Notes: generated by a model not told the origin, from the sequence alone. Positions 33,959 through 42,728 are shown, counted from the first letter of the stretch. The stretch: 64,000 bases of DNA from Desulfoglaeba alkanexedens ALDC (GCF_005377625.1 NZ_CP040098.1:2163501-2227500); one strand, 5' to 3'. Numbers and translations are program-made.

Positions 33959-35182
33959 ATGGCCAAAAAAGAAGAACTCATCGTCGGGCTCGATTTGGGC
34001 ACCACCAAGATCTGTGCGGTGGTGGGTGAAGTGACTCCCGAAGGGATCGACATCGTGGGGGTTGGAACCTCCCCGTCCTTGGGGATGAGAAGCGGGGTGG
34101 TGGTCAATATCGACCAGACCGTGAACTGCATCCGAAAGGCGATCGACGAAGCGGAACTCATGGCCGGCTGCGAGATATCCTCGGTGTATGCGGGGATTGC
34201 GGGTACCCATATCACCAGCCTGAACAGCCACGGGGTGATCGCCATCAAGAGCCGGGAGGTCACGCCGACGGATATCGATCGCGTCCTTGATGCAGCCCGC
34301 GCCATCGCCATGCCCTTCGACCGGCAGGTACTGCACGTGCTTCCTCAGCAGTACATCGTCGATGAACAGGAAGGCATTCACGATCCGCTGGGGATGTCCG
34401 GCGTACGGCTGGAAGCCAAGGTCCACATCATTACGGCCGCCATCAGCGCGGTGCAGAACCTGGTCAAGTGCTGCGAGCGGGCGGGGCTGCACGTGCGGGA
34501 CGTGGTGCTGGAGTCACTGGCTTCGGCTGAATCCGTGCTGGACCCCGACGAAAAGCAGCTGGGTGTGGCGCTGGTGGACATGGGGGGCGGAACGTCCGAC
34601 CTGGCGGTGTTTCGAGACCAGGCCATCCGGTATTCCTGCGTCATCGGTCTGGGCGGAAACCACGTGACCTCCGATATCTCCGTGGGACTTCGTACGTCCA
34701 TGGACGAAGCGGAAAAGATCAAGAAACAATACGGCAGCGCCCTGGTGGAACGGGTGGATCCTCAGGAGGTGATTGAAGTGGGTTCGGTGGGCGGCCAGAA
34801 ACCCCGACAGCTGGCGCGGTCGATCTTGGCCGAGATCATCGAGGCCCGCGTGGAAGAAATGCTCAAAGTGGTGGAACTGGAACTGATCCGCTCCGGTTAC
34901 ATCGAATCGCTTCACGCCGGGGTGGTGCTGACCGGAGGCGTTTCGCTGCTTCCGGGAATCAAGGAATTGGCTGAGCGGGTCTTCGACCTGCCGGTCCGGA
35001 TCGGGGTGCCGTACCGGTTCGGCGGACTCGGAGACGTGGTGAAAAACCCCATCTATGCCACGGCGACGGGCCTCATCCTCTACGGCCGGCAGCACGGCCC
35101 TCAAGAGAGGTATGCGTCACCGGAAAGCGGACTGTTCAAGCGCCTGTGGCAGTCGTTGAAACAATGGCTCAAGGAGTTCTAG
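33959..35182 (+). CDS. ftsA: Cell division protein FtsA
   Basis: An actin-like ATPase that tethers FtsZ to the membrane. The 407-residue protein has IVGLDLGTTKICAVVGEV (phosphate 1), the 1C insertion domain, LGVALVDMGGGTSDLAVF (phosphate 2), and GVVLTGGVSLLPGIKELAE (adenosine). The end LWQSLKQWLKEF is an amphipathic membrane-targeting helix. ATG 33959 follows GGGGAGGAA closely; GTG 33938 is an alternative that adds seven residues. Confidence 0.96.
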   Translation: MAKKEELIVGLDLGTTKICAVVGEVTPEGIDIVGVGTSPSLGMRSGVVVNIDQTVNCIRKAIDEAELMAGCEISSVYAGIAGTHITSLNSHGVIAIKSREVTPTDIDRVLDAARAIAMPFDRQVLHVLPQQYIVDEQEGIHDPLGMSGVRLEAKVHIITAAISAVQNLVKCCERAGLHVRDVVLESLASAESVLDPDEKQLGVALVDMGGGTSDLAVFRDQAIRYSCVIGLGGNHVTSDISVGLRTSMDEAEKIKKQYGSALVERVDPQEVIEVGSVGGQKPRQLARSILAEIIEARVEEMLKVVELELIRSGYIESLHAGVVLTGGVSLLPGIKELAERVFDLPVRIGVPYRFGGLGDVVKNPIYATATGLILYGRQHGPQERYASPESGLFKRLWQSLKQWLKEF

Positions 35183-35313
35183 GAAGCCGCCCGCGGGGGT
35201 GCCGCGTCCCATGGGGGAGCGGACGTCTTACAGCGGCTTTCGAGGCATCGGGTGAGGGATCGGTCAGGGGCACAGAAGTCAACCCAAGCATAGCGACGGG
35301 AGGGCAAGGCAGC

Positions 35314-36513
35314 ATGGAACGACTTACATTGAACGGAGCGACAATCAAGGTCCTGGGAATCGGGGGAGGCGGCGGCAACGCCATAAACAACATGATAGCG
35401 GCCGGGATGCAAGGTGTGGATTTCATCGCGGCCAACACCGATTTCCAGGTGCTCGAACAGAATTTCGCCGAAATCAAGATTCAGCTGGGAACCAACCTGA
35501 CCAAGGGGCTGGGGGCCGGGGGCGACCCGGGAATGGGGGCCCGGGCGACACAGGAAGACATCGACAAGATCAAGGAAGCCGTCCAGGAAAGCGACATGGT
35601 GTTCATTACGGCGGGACTCGGCGGCGGGACCGGAACCGGCGGGGCCCCTCTGGCGGCCCAAGTCTGCAAGGAGCTGGGCATCCTCACGGTGGCCGTGGTG
35701 ACCAAGCCCTTTACCTTCGAAGGCCGCGTGCGGCAGCGAAACGCCGAAGAGGGCCTCAAGGCTCTCCAGGAGGTGGTGGATACGCTCATCACCATCCCCA
35801 ACGACCGCCTCACCAGCCTCGCCGACCGTCGGGCGACCCTGCTCGACATGTTCCGCCGCGCCGATGACGTGCTGCTCCACGCCGTCAAGGGAATCTCGGA
35901 TCTCATCATACAGCCGGGGCTCATCAACGTGGACTTTGCCGACGTGAAAACGGTGATGAGCGAAATGGGACTCGCCATGATGGGAACGGGTGTGGGCCGC
36001 GGCGAAAACCGGGCTGTCGATGCCGCCCAACAGGCCATCTCCAGTCCGCTGCTGGAAGACATTTCCATCCACGGGGCCCGGGCCGCACTGATCAATATCT
36101 GTGCCGGGCCGGATCTGGGCATGTATGAATTTGAAGAGGCGTCGTCCATCATTTATAAAGAAGTGGATGAAGAGGCCCAGATCATCCTGGGGACCACCAT
36201 CGATCCCAACATGGAAGAGGAACTGCGCGTGACCGTGATCGCCACCGGGATCGGCCAGCAGCGGCAGCAGCAGCCCCAGCCGCCGCGCATGACGCGGTCC
36301 GCTCGGGTCCGGCCGATTCAGCCGGAACCGATCGTTCCGACTTTCGAACCCGTGACCATGGGAGCGGGGGCGCCCCGCCGGCAGGTTCACAGGGAAGCCG
36401 CGCAGCAGGACGAAACGCCGCGCCGAAGAAACTTTTTCAAAAGACTCACGGGGGGAACACCCGAAGAAGAAGACTGGAACATACCTACTTTCATCCGTCG
36501 CCAGGCCGATTGA
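35314..36513 (+). CDS. ftsZ: Cell division protein FtsZ
   Basis: The tubulin-like GTPase that forms the division ring. The 399-residue protein has KVLGIGGGGGNAINNMI, the tubulin signature in GLGGGTGTGGAPLAAQVC, the T7 loop region INVDFADVKTVM, and a flexible Gln/Pro-rich linker. The C-terminal peptide DWNIPTFIRRQAD matches the FtsA/ZipA-binding tail. ATG 35314 has GGGAGGGCAAGG upstream; the open frame extends to 35146 inside ftsA. It closes the dcw cluster. Confidence 0.97.
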   Translation: MERLTLNGATIKVLGIGGGGGNAINNMIAAGMQGVDFIAANTDFQVLEQNFAEIKIQLGTNLTKGLGAGGDPGMGARATQEDIDKIKEAVQESDMVFITAGLGGGTGTGGAPLAAQVCKELGILTVAVVTKPFTFEGRVRQRNAEEGLKALQEVVDTLITIPNDRLTSLADRRATLLDMFRRADDVLLHAVKGISDLIIQPGLINVDFADVKTVMSEMGLAMMGTGVGRGENRAVDAAQQAISSPLLEDISIHGARAALINICAGPDLGMYEFEEASSIIYKEVDEEAQIILGTTIDPNMEEELRVTVIATGIGQQRQQQPQPPRMTRSARVRPIQPEPIVPTFEPVTMGAGAPRRQVHREAAQQDETPRRRNFFKRLTGGTPEEEDWNIPTFIRRQAD

Positions 36514-36611
36514 GTTTGCGCTGAAGGCCCGTTCGACCGTCGCGCGGCTGCAGGTTTCGCGGAGAGCGGGTGGGCGGTTCGCGAACGGCACATAAGGAGC
36601 GGCTCATGCCC

Positions 36612-36853
36612 TGTAGGAGCCGGCTTGCCGGCGACCAGGGTCAACGCGGCATTGCTGGTTTTGCGGGTCGCGGGCAAGCCCGCTCCTACCGACAACGGAA
36701 CACCGGGACGATCGCCTTGACGGAAAACCGGGCCGATCCCATGTAGGAGCCGGCTTGCCGGCGATCCTGAATCGCTGTAGGAGGCCCGCCCTCGGGCCGA
36801 TGCGGCGGGGCATTCAGGTTGGTTCATCGTGGCGAGGGCGCCGCTCCTACAGG
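36612..36853. repeat. REP/BIME-like cluster (at least five units)
   Basis: Units share the head TGTAGGAGC and a GC palindrome (CCGGCTTGCCGG or variants). Forward units lie at 36612-36636, 36742-36767 and 36776-36802. Inverted units lie at 36666-36690 and about 36828-36853. Alternating orientation is the arrangement of BIME elements. Further copies are at about 48023-48083 and 56907-56931. Confidence 0.8.
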
Positions 36854-36857
36854 AACA

Positions 36858-36905
36858 AGGAACCTCAGGGCCCGAAGAGCATGAGCTTGTTTTTGGACAA
36901 GCTCT
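36858..36905. repeat. Dispersed hairpin repeat, copy B
   Basis: This matches 158-206. GAGCTTG and CAAGCTC form a perfect 7-bp stem around TTTTTGGA, preceded by AAGGAACCTCAGGGCCCGA. It is directly upstream of the radical SAM gene. Confidence 0.65.
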
Positions 36906-36994
36906 TATCGTGATCCCGACGGCTCCGGCCCATCCTTTCCCTGGCACGACGAAAGAGAAGTTCCTGATTCGGAATTCCCCGTGGCAGGGTGACC

Positions 36995-38740
36995 ATGAGC
37001 TGGAAGCAGGTCCGGCGCCATCAACAATGGCTGGCCGAGGAAAAAGGGAGTTTCCGCCGCCCGGAAGGCGGCAGGATCCGGGTCGCGCTGGCCTATCCCA
37101 ACCGATACGGCGTGGGGATGTCCAACCTGGGCTTCCAGGCGGTGTACGGCCGGTTGAACGCCCTGGCCGATGTGGGTTGTGAGCGCGTCTTCTATCCGGA
37201 GCCGGAAGATCTGCCTTCCTTTCGAGACCATTCCGAAAAGCTCCTGTCCCTGGAAACCAACCGGCCGGTAGGCGATTTTCATCTGCTCGCCTTTTCCGTC
37301 TCCTATGAAAACGACTATCTGAACCTCCTGGAAATGCTGCGCTTTGCGGGGATTCCCCCGAAGAGTTCCGATCGAAACGCACCCCATCCACTGGTGGCCG
37401 CCGGAGGCGTGGCTGTCTTCCTCAACCCCGAACCGCTGGCGCCCTTCATCGACTTTTTCTTTATCGGGGAGGCCGAGGCCCTCCTTACCCCGTTCTGGGA
37501 GCATTGGAAAACTCTGGAGGGGCTGAAGCTGGATCGCTCGGCCCTGCTGAGAACCCTGGGTTCCCAATGCCCGGGAATCTACGTCCCAAGCCTGTATGAG
37601 CCGGTTTTCGATCCGTCCGGCCGCCTGGAAGCCCTGGTACCGTCCGGCGAAGCGCCCGCCCGGGTGGCCTTTCAACGGGCCGATCTGTCGCGAGAGACGG
37701 TCTGCCGCACGGTGGTGCTCACGCCTCACACGGAATTCAGCGATGTCTGCCTCGTGGAACTGGGGCGGGGATGCGGCAGAGCCTGCCGATTCTGCGCCGC
37801 CGGCTTCGTCTATCGCCCTCCCCGTTACCATACGGCGGCAAAGATCCTCGCCGCCGCGCGTGAAGAACTTCGGCGCACGTCGCGACTGGGCCTCGTGAGT
37901 GCGGCCGTTTCCGACCATCCCGAGATCCGGACGCTCTGCCCGGAACTCGTCCAGGCGGGAGCTTCCCTTTCTTTTTCGTCGCTTCGGGCCGACGGCGTCA
38001 GCGATGAACTCCTGGCGGCGCTGGATGAAAGCGGCCACCAGGCGGTAGCCATCGCCCCGGAAGCCGGTTCGGGAAGGCTGCGCCGGGTGATCAACAAGCA
38101 CCTGTCAGAGGAGCAGATCCTCCAGGCGGCGGAACGCCTGACCGAATTCGGGGTGTTCAACCTCAAGCTCTACTTCATGATCGGCCTCCCGACCGAAACC
38201 AGGGAAGATGTATGGGAAATCGTGGAACTCACCAAGAGAATCAAGCATCATGTCCTTCAGAGAAGCCGCGGCAGGAAGCGCTTGGGGACCATCACTCTGA
38301 GCGTGAATTCCTTCGTTCCCAAACCGTTTACGCCGTTTCAGTGGGTCCCCTTCGCGGGAGTGGGGACACTTAAGGAGCGGGCTCGGTGGATCAAGGCGGC
38401 TCTGGGCAAAGTGGCCAATGTGCGGGTCCATTTCGATGTGCCCAAGTGGGCCTACGTCCAGGCACTGCTCGCAAGAGGCGACCGGCGTGTGGCAGGGTTC
38501 CTGGAAAAGGTGGCACTGGACGGTCTTTCCTGGTCTCAAGCGTACAAGGTGCTGCCCTACAATCCCGACTTTTGGGTGATGCGCGAGCGGGACCGGGACG
38601 AGCCGTTTCCCTGGGAAGTCGTCGACTATGGACTCCGCAGGTCTTTTCTGTGGGAAGAATACCGAAAGGGCCTGGACGAAAAGGAAAGCCCTTTTTGCGT
38701 GCCCGAAAAGCCGTGCAGGCGCTGCGGGGTTTGCGGGTAG
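36995..38740 (+). CDS. Radical SAM protein with N-terminal B12-binding-like domain
   Basis: A 581-residue enzyme of the uncharacterised radical SAM family related to TIGR03960. The N-terminal ~200 residues look like a cobalamin-binding fold (RVALAYPNRYGVGMSNLGF, AFSVSYENDYLNLLEMLR). The SAM [4Fe-4S] site is CGRACRFC in GRGCGRACRFCAAGFVYRPP. IAPEAGSGRLRRVINK and FNLKLYFMIGLPTETRED continue the barrel. The C-terminus has an extra PCRRCGVC motif, perhaps a second cluster. Family members often sit beside a DUF2344 partner and ribonuclease G; neither is here. Substrate is unknown. ATG 36995 is chosen over GTG 36989. Confidence 0.88.
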   Translation: MSWKQVRRHQQWLAEEKGSFRRPEGGRIRVALAYPNRYGVGMSNLGFQAVYGRLNALADVGCERVFYPEPEDLPSFRDHSEKLLSLETNRPVGDFHLLAFSVSYENDYLNLLEMLRFAGIPPKSSDRNAPHPLVAAGGVAVFLNPEPLAPFIDFFFIGEAEALLTPFWEHWKTLEGLKLDRSALLRTLGSQCPGIYVPSLYEPVFDPSGRLEALVPSGEAPARVAFQRADLSRETVCRTVVLTPHTEFSDVCLVELGRGCGRACRFCAAGFVYRPPRYHTAAKILAAAREELRRTSRLGLVSAAVSDHPEIRTLCPELVQAGASLSFSSLRADGVSDELLAALDESGHQAVAIAPEAGSGRLRRVINKHLSEEQILQAAERLTEFGVFNLKLYFMIGLPTETREDVWEIVELTKRIKHHVLQRSRGRKRLGTITLSVNSFVPKPFTPFQWVPFAGVGTLKERARWIKAALGKVANVRVHFDVPKWAYVQALLARGDRRVAGFLEKVALDGLSWSQAYKVLPYNPDFWVMRERDRDEPFPWEVVDYGLRRSFLWEEYRKGLDEKESPFCVPEKPCRRCGVCG

Positions 38741-38943
38741 AAGCCGGTCGAAAGCCGCCGGAGCCTGGCGTCGCGGCGCGTTCCGTTCCCGGTGGCGCCC
38801 TCGCGGCGCCGTGGTTGCCGGCTGTGGGGAAGATGGTTAAAAGGGGTTAGTGTTTTGAGTGATTTTTCGTTTTGTGATAGGTTGCTTGACGTGATTCGTG
38901 ATCGTCTTTTCCAGGGGAATTGGGGCAAGGAGTTGGCCGTTTG

Positions 38944-39864
38944 ATGAACGGGAACAATTATTATGGAATACTCGGGGTCTCGCCCCAGGCGGGTCCCGAA
39001 GAGATCAAGAAGGCCTATCGGCGGCTGGCTTTGGAGACGCATCCCGACCGGAACCCGGGAAATCGTGAAGCCGAGGAACGTTTCAAGCGGATCAGCGAGG
39101 CCTACGGCGTCCTGTCCGACCCCGTGAAGCGTGCCCAGTACGATCAGTACCGGAGGTTCGGGTTCGCCGGCGGGCCGCGTGCCGCGGGTGGTCCCGAGGC
39201 GCGGGCCGGGTTCCGATACAGCCAGGAAGAAATCTTCCGGGATTTTTTCAGCAGCCGCCAGGCTCGAGAGATTTTCGAAGAGATGCAGCGGGAATTCCAG
39301 CGAATGGGGTTCCGTTTTGACGAGCGGTTTCTCAACAACTTCTTTTTCGGCGGGAAGTCACAAGTCTTTCAGGGGGTCTTTTTCGGAGGGCCGGGCGGGG
39401 TGAGGATTTTTCGATTCGACCCTACGGGCCGAAAGCCGGGACGCCAAGGATTTGGGGCACAGCCGGCGGGGAAATCAACGCATCCACACGCACAGCCGTC
39501 CCTGGTTGTCCCTGTTCTGAAGGCCACGGGCTCTCTTCTCTGGCAGGCAGGCAAACAGCTCGGAAAGCGTTTGGCTCGGAAGGTCATGAACTGGGCCGAA
39601 GCCGAAGCGGACCGCGAAGACGCCCGGCAGGAAAAGCCGGACATCCTTTACCGGTTGGCCATCGATCCCCGGGACGCCCTGGAAGGCGGCGTGGTTGAAG
39701 TGGAACTGCCGCACTTGGAACGCAACAAGCGCGTGGCGGTGAGGATTCCGCCCGGCGTCCGGTCCGGGAGTCGCCTCCGCCTGAAGAACCTGGGGCACCG
39801 GCTGGGGAGCGATACGGTGCGCCGTGGAGACGTTTACTTGGAACTCGTGGTGGAAACGACATGA
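38944..39864 (+). CDS. DnaJ/CbpA-like J-domain co-chaperone
   Basis: A 306-residue J-domain protein that would stimulate DnaK ATPase. The J-domain (about 4-70) has [20 protein letters not shown], the HPD motif in [10 protein letters not shown], and [18 protein letters not shown] Phe/Gly-rich linker with [18 protein letters not shown] follows. The C-terminus has one DnaJ substrate-binding domain ([36 protein letters not shown]). There is no zinc-finger domain, so it is CbpA-like rather than true DnaJ. AAGGAG lies about ten bases before ATG 38944. Confidence 0.9.
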   Translation: MNGNNYYGILGVSPQAGPEEIKKAYRRLALETHPDRNPGNREAEERFKRISEAYGVLSDPVKRAQYDQYRRFGFAGGPRAAGGPEARAGFRYSQEEIFRDFFSSRQAREIFEEMQREFQRMGFRFDERFLNNFFFGGKSQVFQGVFFGGPGGVRIFRFDPTGRKPGRQGFGAQPAGKSTHPHAQPSLVVPVLKATGSLLWQAGKQLGKRLARKVMNWAEAEADREDARQEKPDILYRLAIDPRDALEGGVVEVELPHLERNKRVAVRIPPGVRSGSRLRLKNLGHRLGSDTVRRGDVYLELVVETT

Positions 39865-39908
39865 AGACGGCGGATGGTTCGTGGCTTTCCAAACAGGAGG
39901 GGCAACAG

Positions 39909-40232
39909 ATGTTGGATCTCATCAAGAAGGGCCTGCTGGCGGGTCTGGGAGCCGTAGTGGTGACCAAAGAACGGGTGGAGAAGGCGACCCAGAAGCTGGT
40001 GGAGGAAGGCAAGATTTCGGCGGATGAAGCAGAGAAGCTGGCTTCGGAACTCGTCGAAAGCGGTGAGAAACAATGGCATGAAGTTCAGGCCAAGATCGAG
40101 GAAAGCGTTAAGCGGGCGACGGAGAACTTGAATCTCTGCAACCGGCGGGAGTACGAAGAACTGAAGTCCCGCGTGGAGGCGCTGGAAAAACGCGTGACCG
40201 TGGTGGAAGACCTCACCCGCGAGCCCGAGTGA
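39909..40232 (+). CDS. Phasin-like coiled-coil protein
   Basis: A 107-residue helical protein, MLDLIKKGLLAGLGAVVVTK, then two amphipathic helices (KLVEEGKISADEAEKLASEL, REYEELKSRVEALEKRVTVV) that should form coiled coils. This is the architecture of PhaI/PhaF-like granule-associated proteins and of small stress-linked phasins. The open frame begins at 39861, overlapping the J-protein stop, but GGAGGGG sits just before ATG 39909. It is probably co-transcribed with the J-protein. Binding partner unknown; no polyhydroxyalkanoate genes are nearby. Confidence 0.75.
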   Translation: MLDLIKKGLLAGLGAVVVTKERVEKATQKLVEEGKISADEAEKLASELVESGEKQWHEVQAKIEESVKRATENLNLCNRREYEELKSRVEALEKRVTVVEDLTREPE

Positions 40233-40425
40233 ATCGGGCATCGATGCCTTCCCTTGAAACGGATCGAAACCCGCCTGGAGTTTATCGAGAGGCCCTGTCC
40301 CTTGAAAGCGGAAACGGCCCGCCCGCCGTTCCGTTCGGCCGTCGGGTTTCTCCCGCATCGTAACCTTCCCCCTCAGGCGGCGAAGGGGCGGGCTGTGGTC
40401 TGACGCCGGCGGCGGAGAGACACTG

Positions 40426-42078
40426 GTGGAAGTCAAGGCCTTCATGCACGTCGGCCGATTCAAAGACATTGTTCTGATCCTTATCAAGTACGGATTCGAC
40501 GATGTGGTGGATCGGCTCGACTTTCCGGCCAAAAGCCTGCTGGAGCGGATCCATCCCATAGATACTCAGATGAGTACCTGGGAGCGGATCCGGCGGGCAT
40601 TGGAAGATCTGGGGCCGACCTTCGTCAAATTCGGCCAGATGCTGAGTCTTCGGCCGGATCTGCTGCCCTATGCCCTCATTATTGAACTGCGGCGGCTTCA
40701 GGACAACGTGGCCCCCGTGCCGTTCGATGCCATCCGGCAGCTGGTGGCGGACAACCTGAAAAAGCCCCTGGAAGACGTCTTCATCCATTTCGACCAAGTC
40801 CCAATGGCGGCAGCTTCTATGGCCCAGGTTCACCGCGGGGTGCTGAGGGACACCCGCCAGGTGGTGGCGGTCAAAGTGCAGCGGCCCCACATCCGCCAAA
40901 TAATCGCAAAAGACCTTTACATCCTGGAAGCTATCGCTCGGGAGCTGCACGAAAGGTCTGAAGACCTTCGTATTTACACCCTGCCGAAACTGGTCCGAGA
41001 ACTCAAAAGGACCATGTTTCGCGAACTGGATTTCACCCTGGAGGCTCGAAACATAAAGATCGTGGCGGCCAACTTCCGCGACGATCCCGAGGTCCGCATG
41101 CCGGCGGTATTTGAGGCGTACTGCACCCGTCAAATGCTGACCATGGAGCTGATCCGAGGAACCCGGCTCCAGGATTTGGTCGCCGCAGGTACGGTGGACG
41201 GAAAGGAACTGGCGCGGCGGGGCCTCCGGGTCATCGTCAAGCAAATCCTTTTGGACGGTTTTTTCCACGCCGACCCGCATCCTGGAAATATCCTGGTTCA
41301 GGAAAACGGGGTACTGTGCTTCCTGGATTGGGGCATGGTGGGGCGACTCACCCGCGAAACCCGTTTCCAGTTGATCGACCTCATCGACGCCATCGTGGAA
41401 AAGGACAGCGAACGGGTCATGGAAATGCTGATCCAGCTGAGCCAGGGAACCACCGAGCCCAACGAAGCCTATCTGCAGCGGGAGATTCTCGACATCTTGG
41501 ACGCGTATCACAGCGTGTCGCTGAAACACTTGGACCTAGGCCAGCTGCTCCTGGAACTGACCGGTCTTCTCCGCGAACACCGCCTCCAGCTTCCTACGGA
41601 TCTCGCCGTCATGATCCGCGCACTCGTGACCGCCGAAGGCACAGCCCGCCAGATCTATCCCGACCTGAACGTGGTGGAGGAAGCCGAAGGCTACGTGAAG
41701 GCGCTCGCCACGGAGCGATGGAAGCCGGCGGAAATCATGCGGAACCTCCGGAGGACACTCCGCCACATGGGCGTGCTCTATAGGCAGCTCCCCATGCGCG
41801 TTTCCCAGATTGTCGAAAAAGTGGAACGAGGCGAGCTGAGTGTCCATTTCCAACACGAAAACCTGGGGGATTTCCGCCGGAGCATTGAAAACAGCTCCAA
41901 CCGCCTCACGCTGGGCATCATCATAGCCGCTATGATCATCGGATCCTCCATGGTCATCACCACCGGGGTCGAACCCTTTCTTTTCGGGTTCCCCGCCTTC
42001 GGAATCCTCGGCTACATGATCTCCGGTGTGCTGGGGCTCTGGCTGGTTTTCAACATCATCCGATCGCGGAAATACTGA
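40426..42078 (+). CDS. UbiB/ABC1-family atypical kinase
   Basis: A 550-residue membrane-associated protein-kinase-like ATPase; the family supports quinone synthesis or lipid homeostasis. The marks are the KxGQ motif (FVKFGQMLSLRPDLLP), the Ala-rich loop AAASMAQVHRG replacing the usual Gly-rich loop, KVQRP, and the catalytic HADPHPGNILV with LDWGMVGRLT. Two C-terminal membrane segments follow (LGIIIAAMIIGSSMVI, GYMISGVLGLWLVF). The start GTG 40426 has GGAGAG nearby; ATG 40444 is an alternative. It is a single gene ending at a terminator shared with the convergent selenoprotein gene. Confidence 0.92.
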   Translation: MEVKAFMHVGRFKDIVLILIKYGFDDVVDRLDFPAKSLLERIHPIDTQMSTWERIRRALEDLGPTFVKFGQMLSLRPDLLPYALIIELRRLQDNVAPVPFDAIRQLVADNLKKPLEDVFIHFDQVPMAAASMAQVHRGVLRDTRQVVAVKVQRPHIRQIIAKDLYILEAIARELHERSEDLRIYTLPKLVRELKRTMFRELDFTLEARNIKIVAANFRDDPEVRMPAVFEAYCTRQMLTMELIRGTRLQDLVAAGTVDGKELARRGLRVIVKQILLDGFFHADPHPGNILVQENGVLCFLDWGMVGRLTRETRFQLIDLIDAIVEKDSERVMEMLIQLSQGTTEPNEAYLQREILDILDAYHSVSLKHLDLGQLLLELTGLLREHRLQLPTDLAVMIRALVTAEGTARQIYPDLNVVEEAEGYVKALATERWKPAEIMRNLRRTLRHMGVLYRQLPMRVSQIVEKVERGELSVHFQHENLGDFRRSIENSSNRLTLGIIIAAMIIGSSMVITTGVEPFLFGFPAFGILGYMISGVLGLWLVFNIIRSRKY

Positions 42079-42125
42079 ATCTCAACTCGGGCTCTTAGTA
42101 CAGCTCCGCGGGCTATGGAGCAACA

Positions 42126-42149
42126 AAAAGGGGACCGTTCGTCCCCTTT
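42126..42149. terminator. Bidirectional terminator between ubiB-like gene and selenoprotein gene
   Basis: AAAGGGGAC and GTCCCCTTT form a 9-bp stem around CGTTC. On the minus strand the stem is followed by TTTTTGTTG counting the AAAAA on the plus side, so it is strongest for the minus-strand selenoprotein gene. Confidence 0.75.
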
Positions 42150-42193
42150 GTGGATTCCGTTTCCTGAAACCGACGAACCCAACCGTCCTGCGA

Positions 42194-42514
42194 TCAGCAG
42201 CAGCTGCAGGAGGTTCCGCACCCTCCACCGGTTCCAATGGGAACCTGGCAATCGATCCTGAAACCGGACATCATGCCGTAATCCACGTAATCCACGGTCA
42301 AGGCCTGAGTCAGATCCATCAGAGCTTTTTCGACAATCATCGTGAAACCGTTGACCTCAAACACTTCGTCATTGTCGTTAGGTTCGTCCAGAACCATGGC
42401 CAACGATGATCCGCTTCACCCTCCCTGTTGGAGGAAAATACGAATGGGGTGTATTTCCTTCCCCTCGAAATACTCCTTCAGAATCTCTTCAGCTTTGGGA
42501 GTCACCTGAACCAT
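42194..42514 (-). CDS. HesB/IscA-like selenoprotein (in-frame UGA read as selenocysteine)
   Basis: The frame from ATG 42514 (GGAGAT seven bases before) reads VQVTPKAEEILKEYFEGKE, then IRIFLQQGG. A TGA follows at 42418-42416, codon 33, and the frame continues without shift into SGSSLAMVLDEPNDNDEVF and a Cys-rich end CGTSCSCC. In HesB/IscA-like proteins this position is the conserved metal-binding Cys of the GGC(S/x)G loop. The UGA therefore sits exactly where selenocysteine replaces Cys in the known HesB-like selenoproteins. A SECIS-like hairpin lies just downstream. The product is 106 residues with U33. Ordinary gene finders would report only the 69-residue C-terminal piece. Role by family: Fe-S or metal handling. 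Confidence 0.88.
42375..42406 (-). promoter_or_regulatory. Bacterial SECIS-like stem-loop
   Basis: On the minus strand, downstream of the UGA, GGTTC (42395-42391) and GAACC (42385-42381) form the apical stem with loop TGGAC. TCGTTG (42406-42401) pairs with TAACGA (42380-42375) as an outer stem, with a 5' bulge GCCAT. The loop begins 26 bases after the UGA and has G in its second position. Both agree with the bacterial SECIS model. Confidence 0.8.
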
Positions 42515-42548
42515 TTCAATCTCCTCTCATGGTGTGGTTTGTGCCTTG

Positions 42549-42577
42549 CATTTAGTCACAACCCGTCGTGGTGTCAA
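42549..42577 (-). promoter_or_regulatory. Sigma-70 promoter candidate for the selenoprotein gene
   Basis: Minus-strand TTGACA (42577-42572), a 17-bp spacer and TAAATG (42554-42549) lie about 35 bases before the start codon. Confidence 0.6.
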
Positions 42578-42653
42578 GGAAAAGGCTGAAACGGGCGGGA
42601 AGATGCCGACAAAGGATCGGGCTCCCCCGGGAGCGGGAATGCTCCTTCTTGAA

Positions 42654-42682
42654 TTGCGACCGCGCGTGTGTTCTGCTATAGG
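42654..42682 (+). promoter_or_regulatory. Sigma-70 promoter candidate for the DUF166 gene
   Basis: TTGCGA (42654-42659), a 17-bp spacer and TATAGG (42677-42682) lie about 45 bases before the start codon. The selenoprotein promoter faces away, about 80 bp to the left. Confidence 0.5.
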
Positions 42683-42728
42683 CCGATGTGGGTTGGGTTG
42701 CAACTTCGATGGATCTAGGAGGAATTCG

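Larger units (their letters stand above)
36514..36994. other. Intergenic region after ftsZ, filled with REP-like repeats
   Basis: No gene or clear terminator is seen. The space is taken up by a cluster of inverted REP-like units (36612-36853) and a second hairpin repeat (36858-36905), both listed separately. The remaining ~90 bp before the radical SAM gene show only a weak AGGG ribosome site. Confidence 0.6.

Noticed and set aside
42194-42196. The final TGA of the selenoprotein gene as a second selenocysteine
   Set aside because: No SECIS-like stem follows, and the Cys-rich CSCC end is the normal family terminus.
42194-42403. A separate 69-residue gene
   Set aside because: It is the C-terminal part of the UGA-containing selenoprotein gene; it lacks its own good ribosome site and begins inside a conserved HesB motif.
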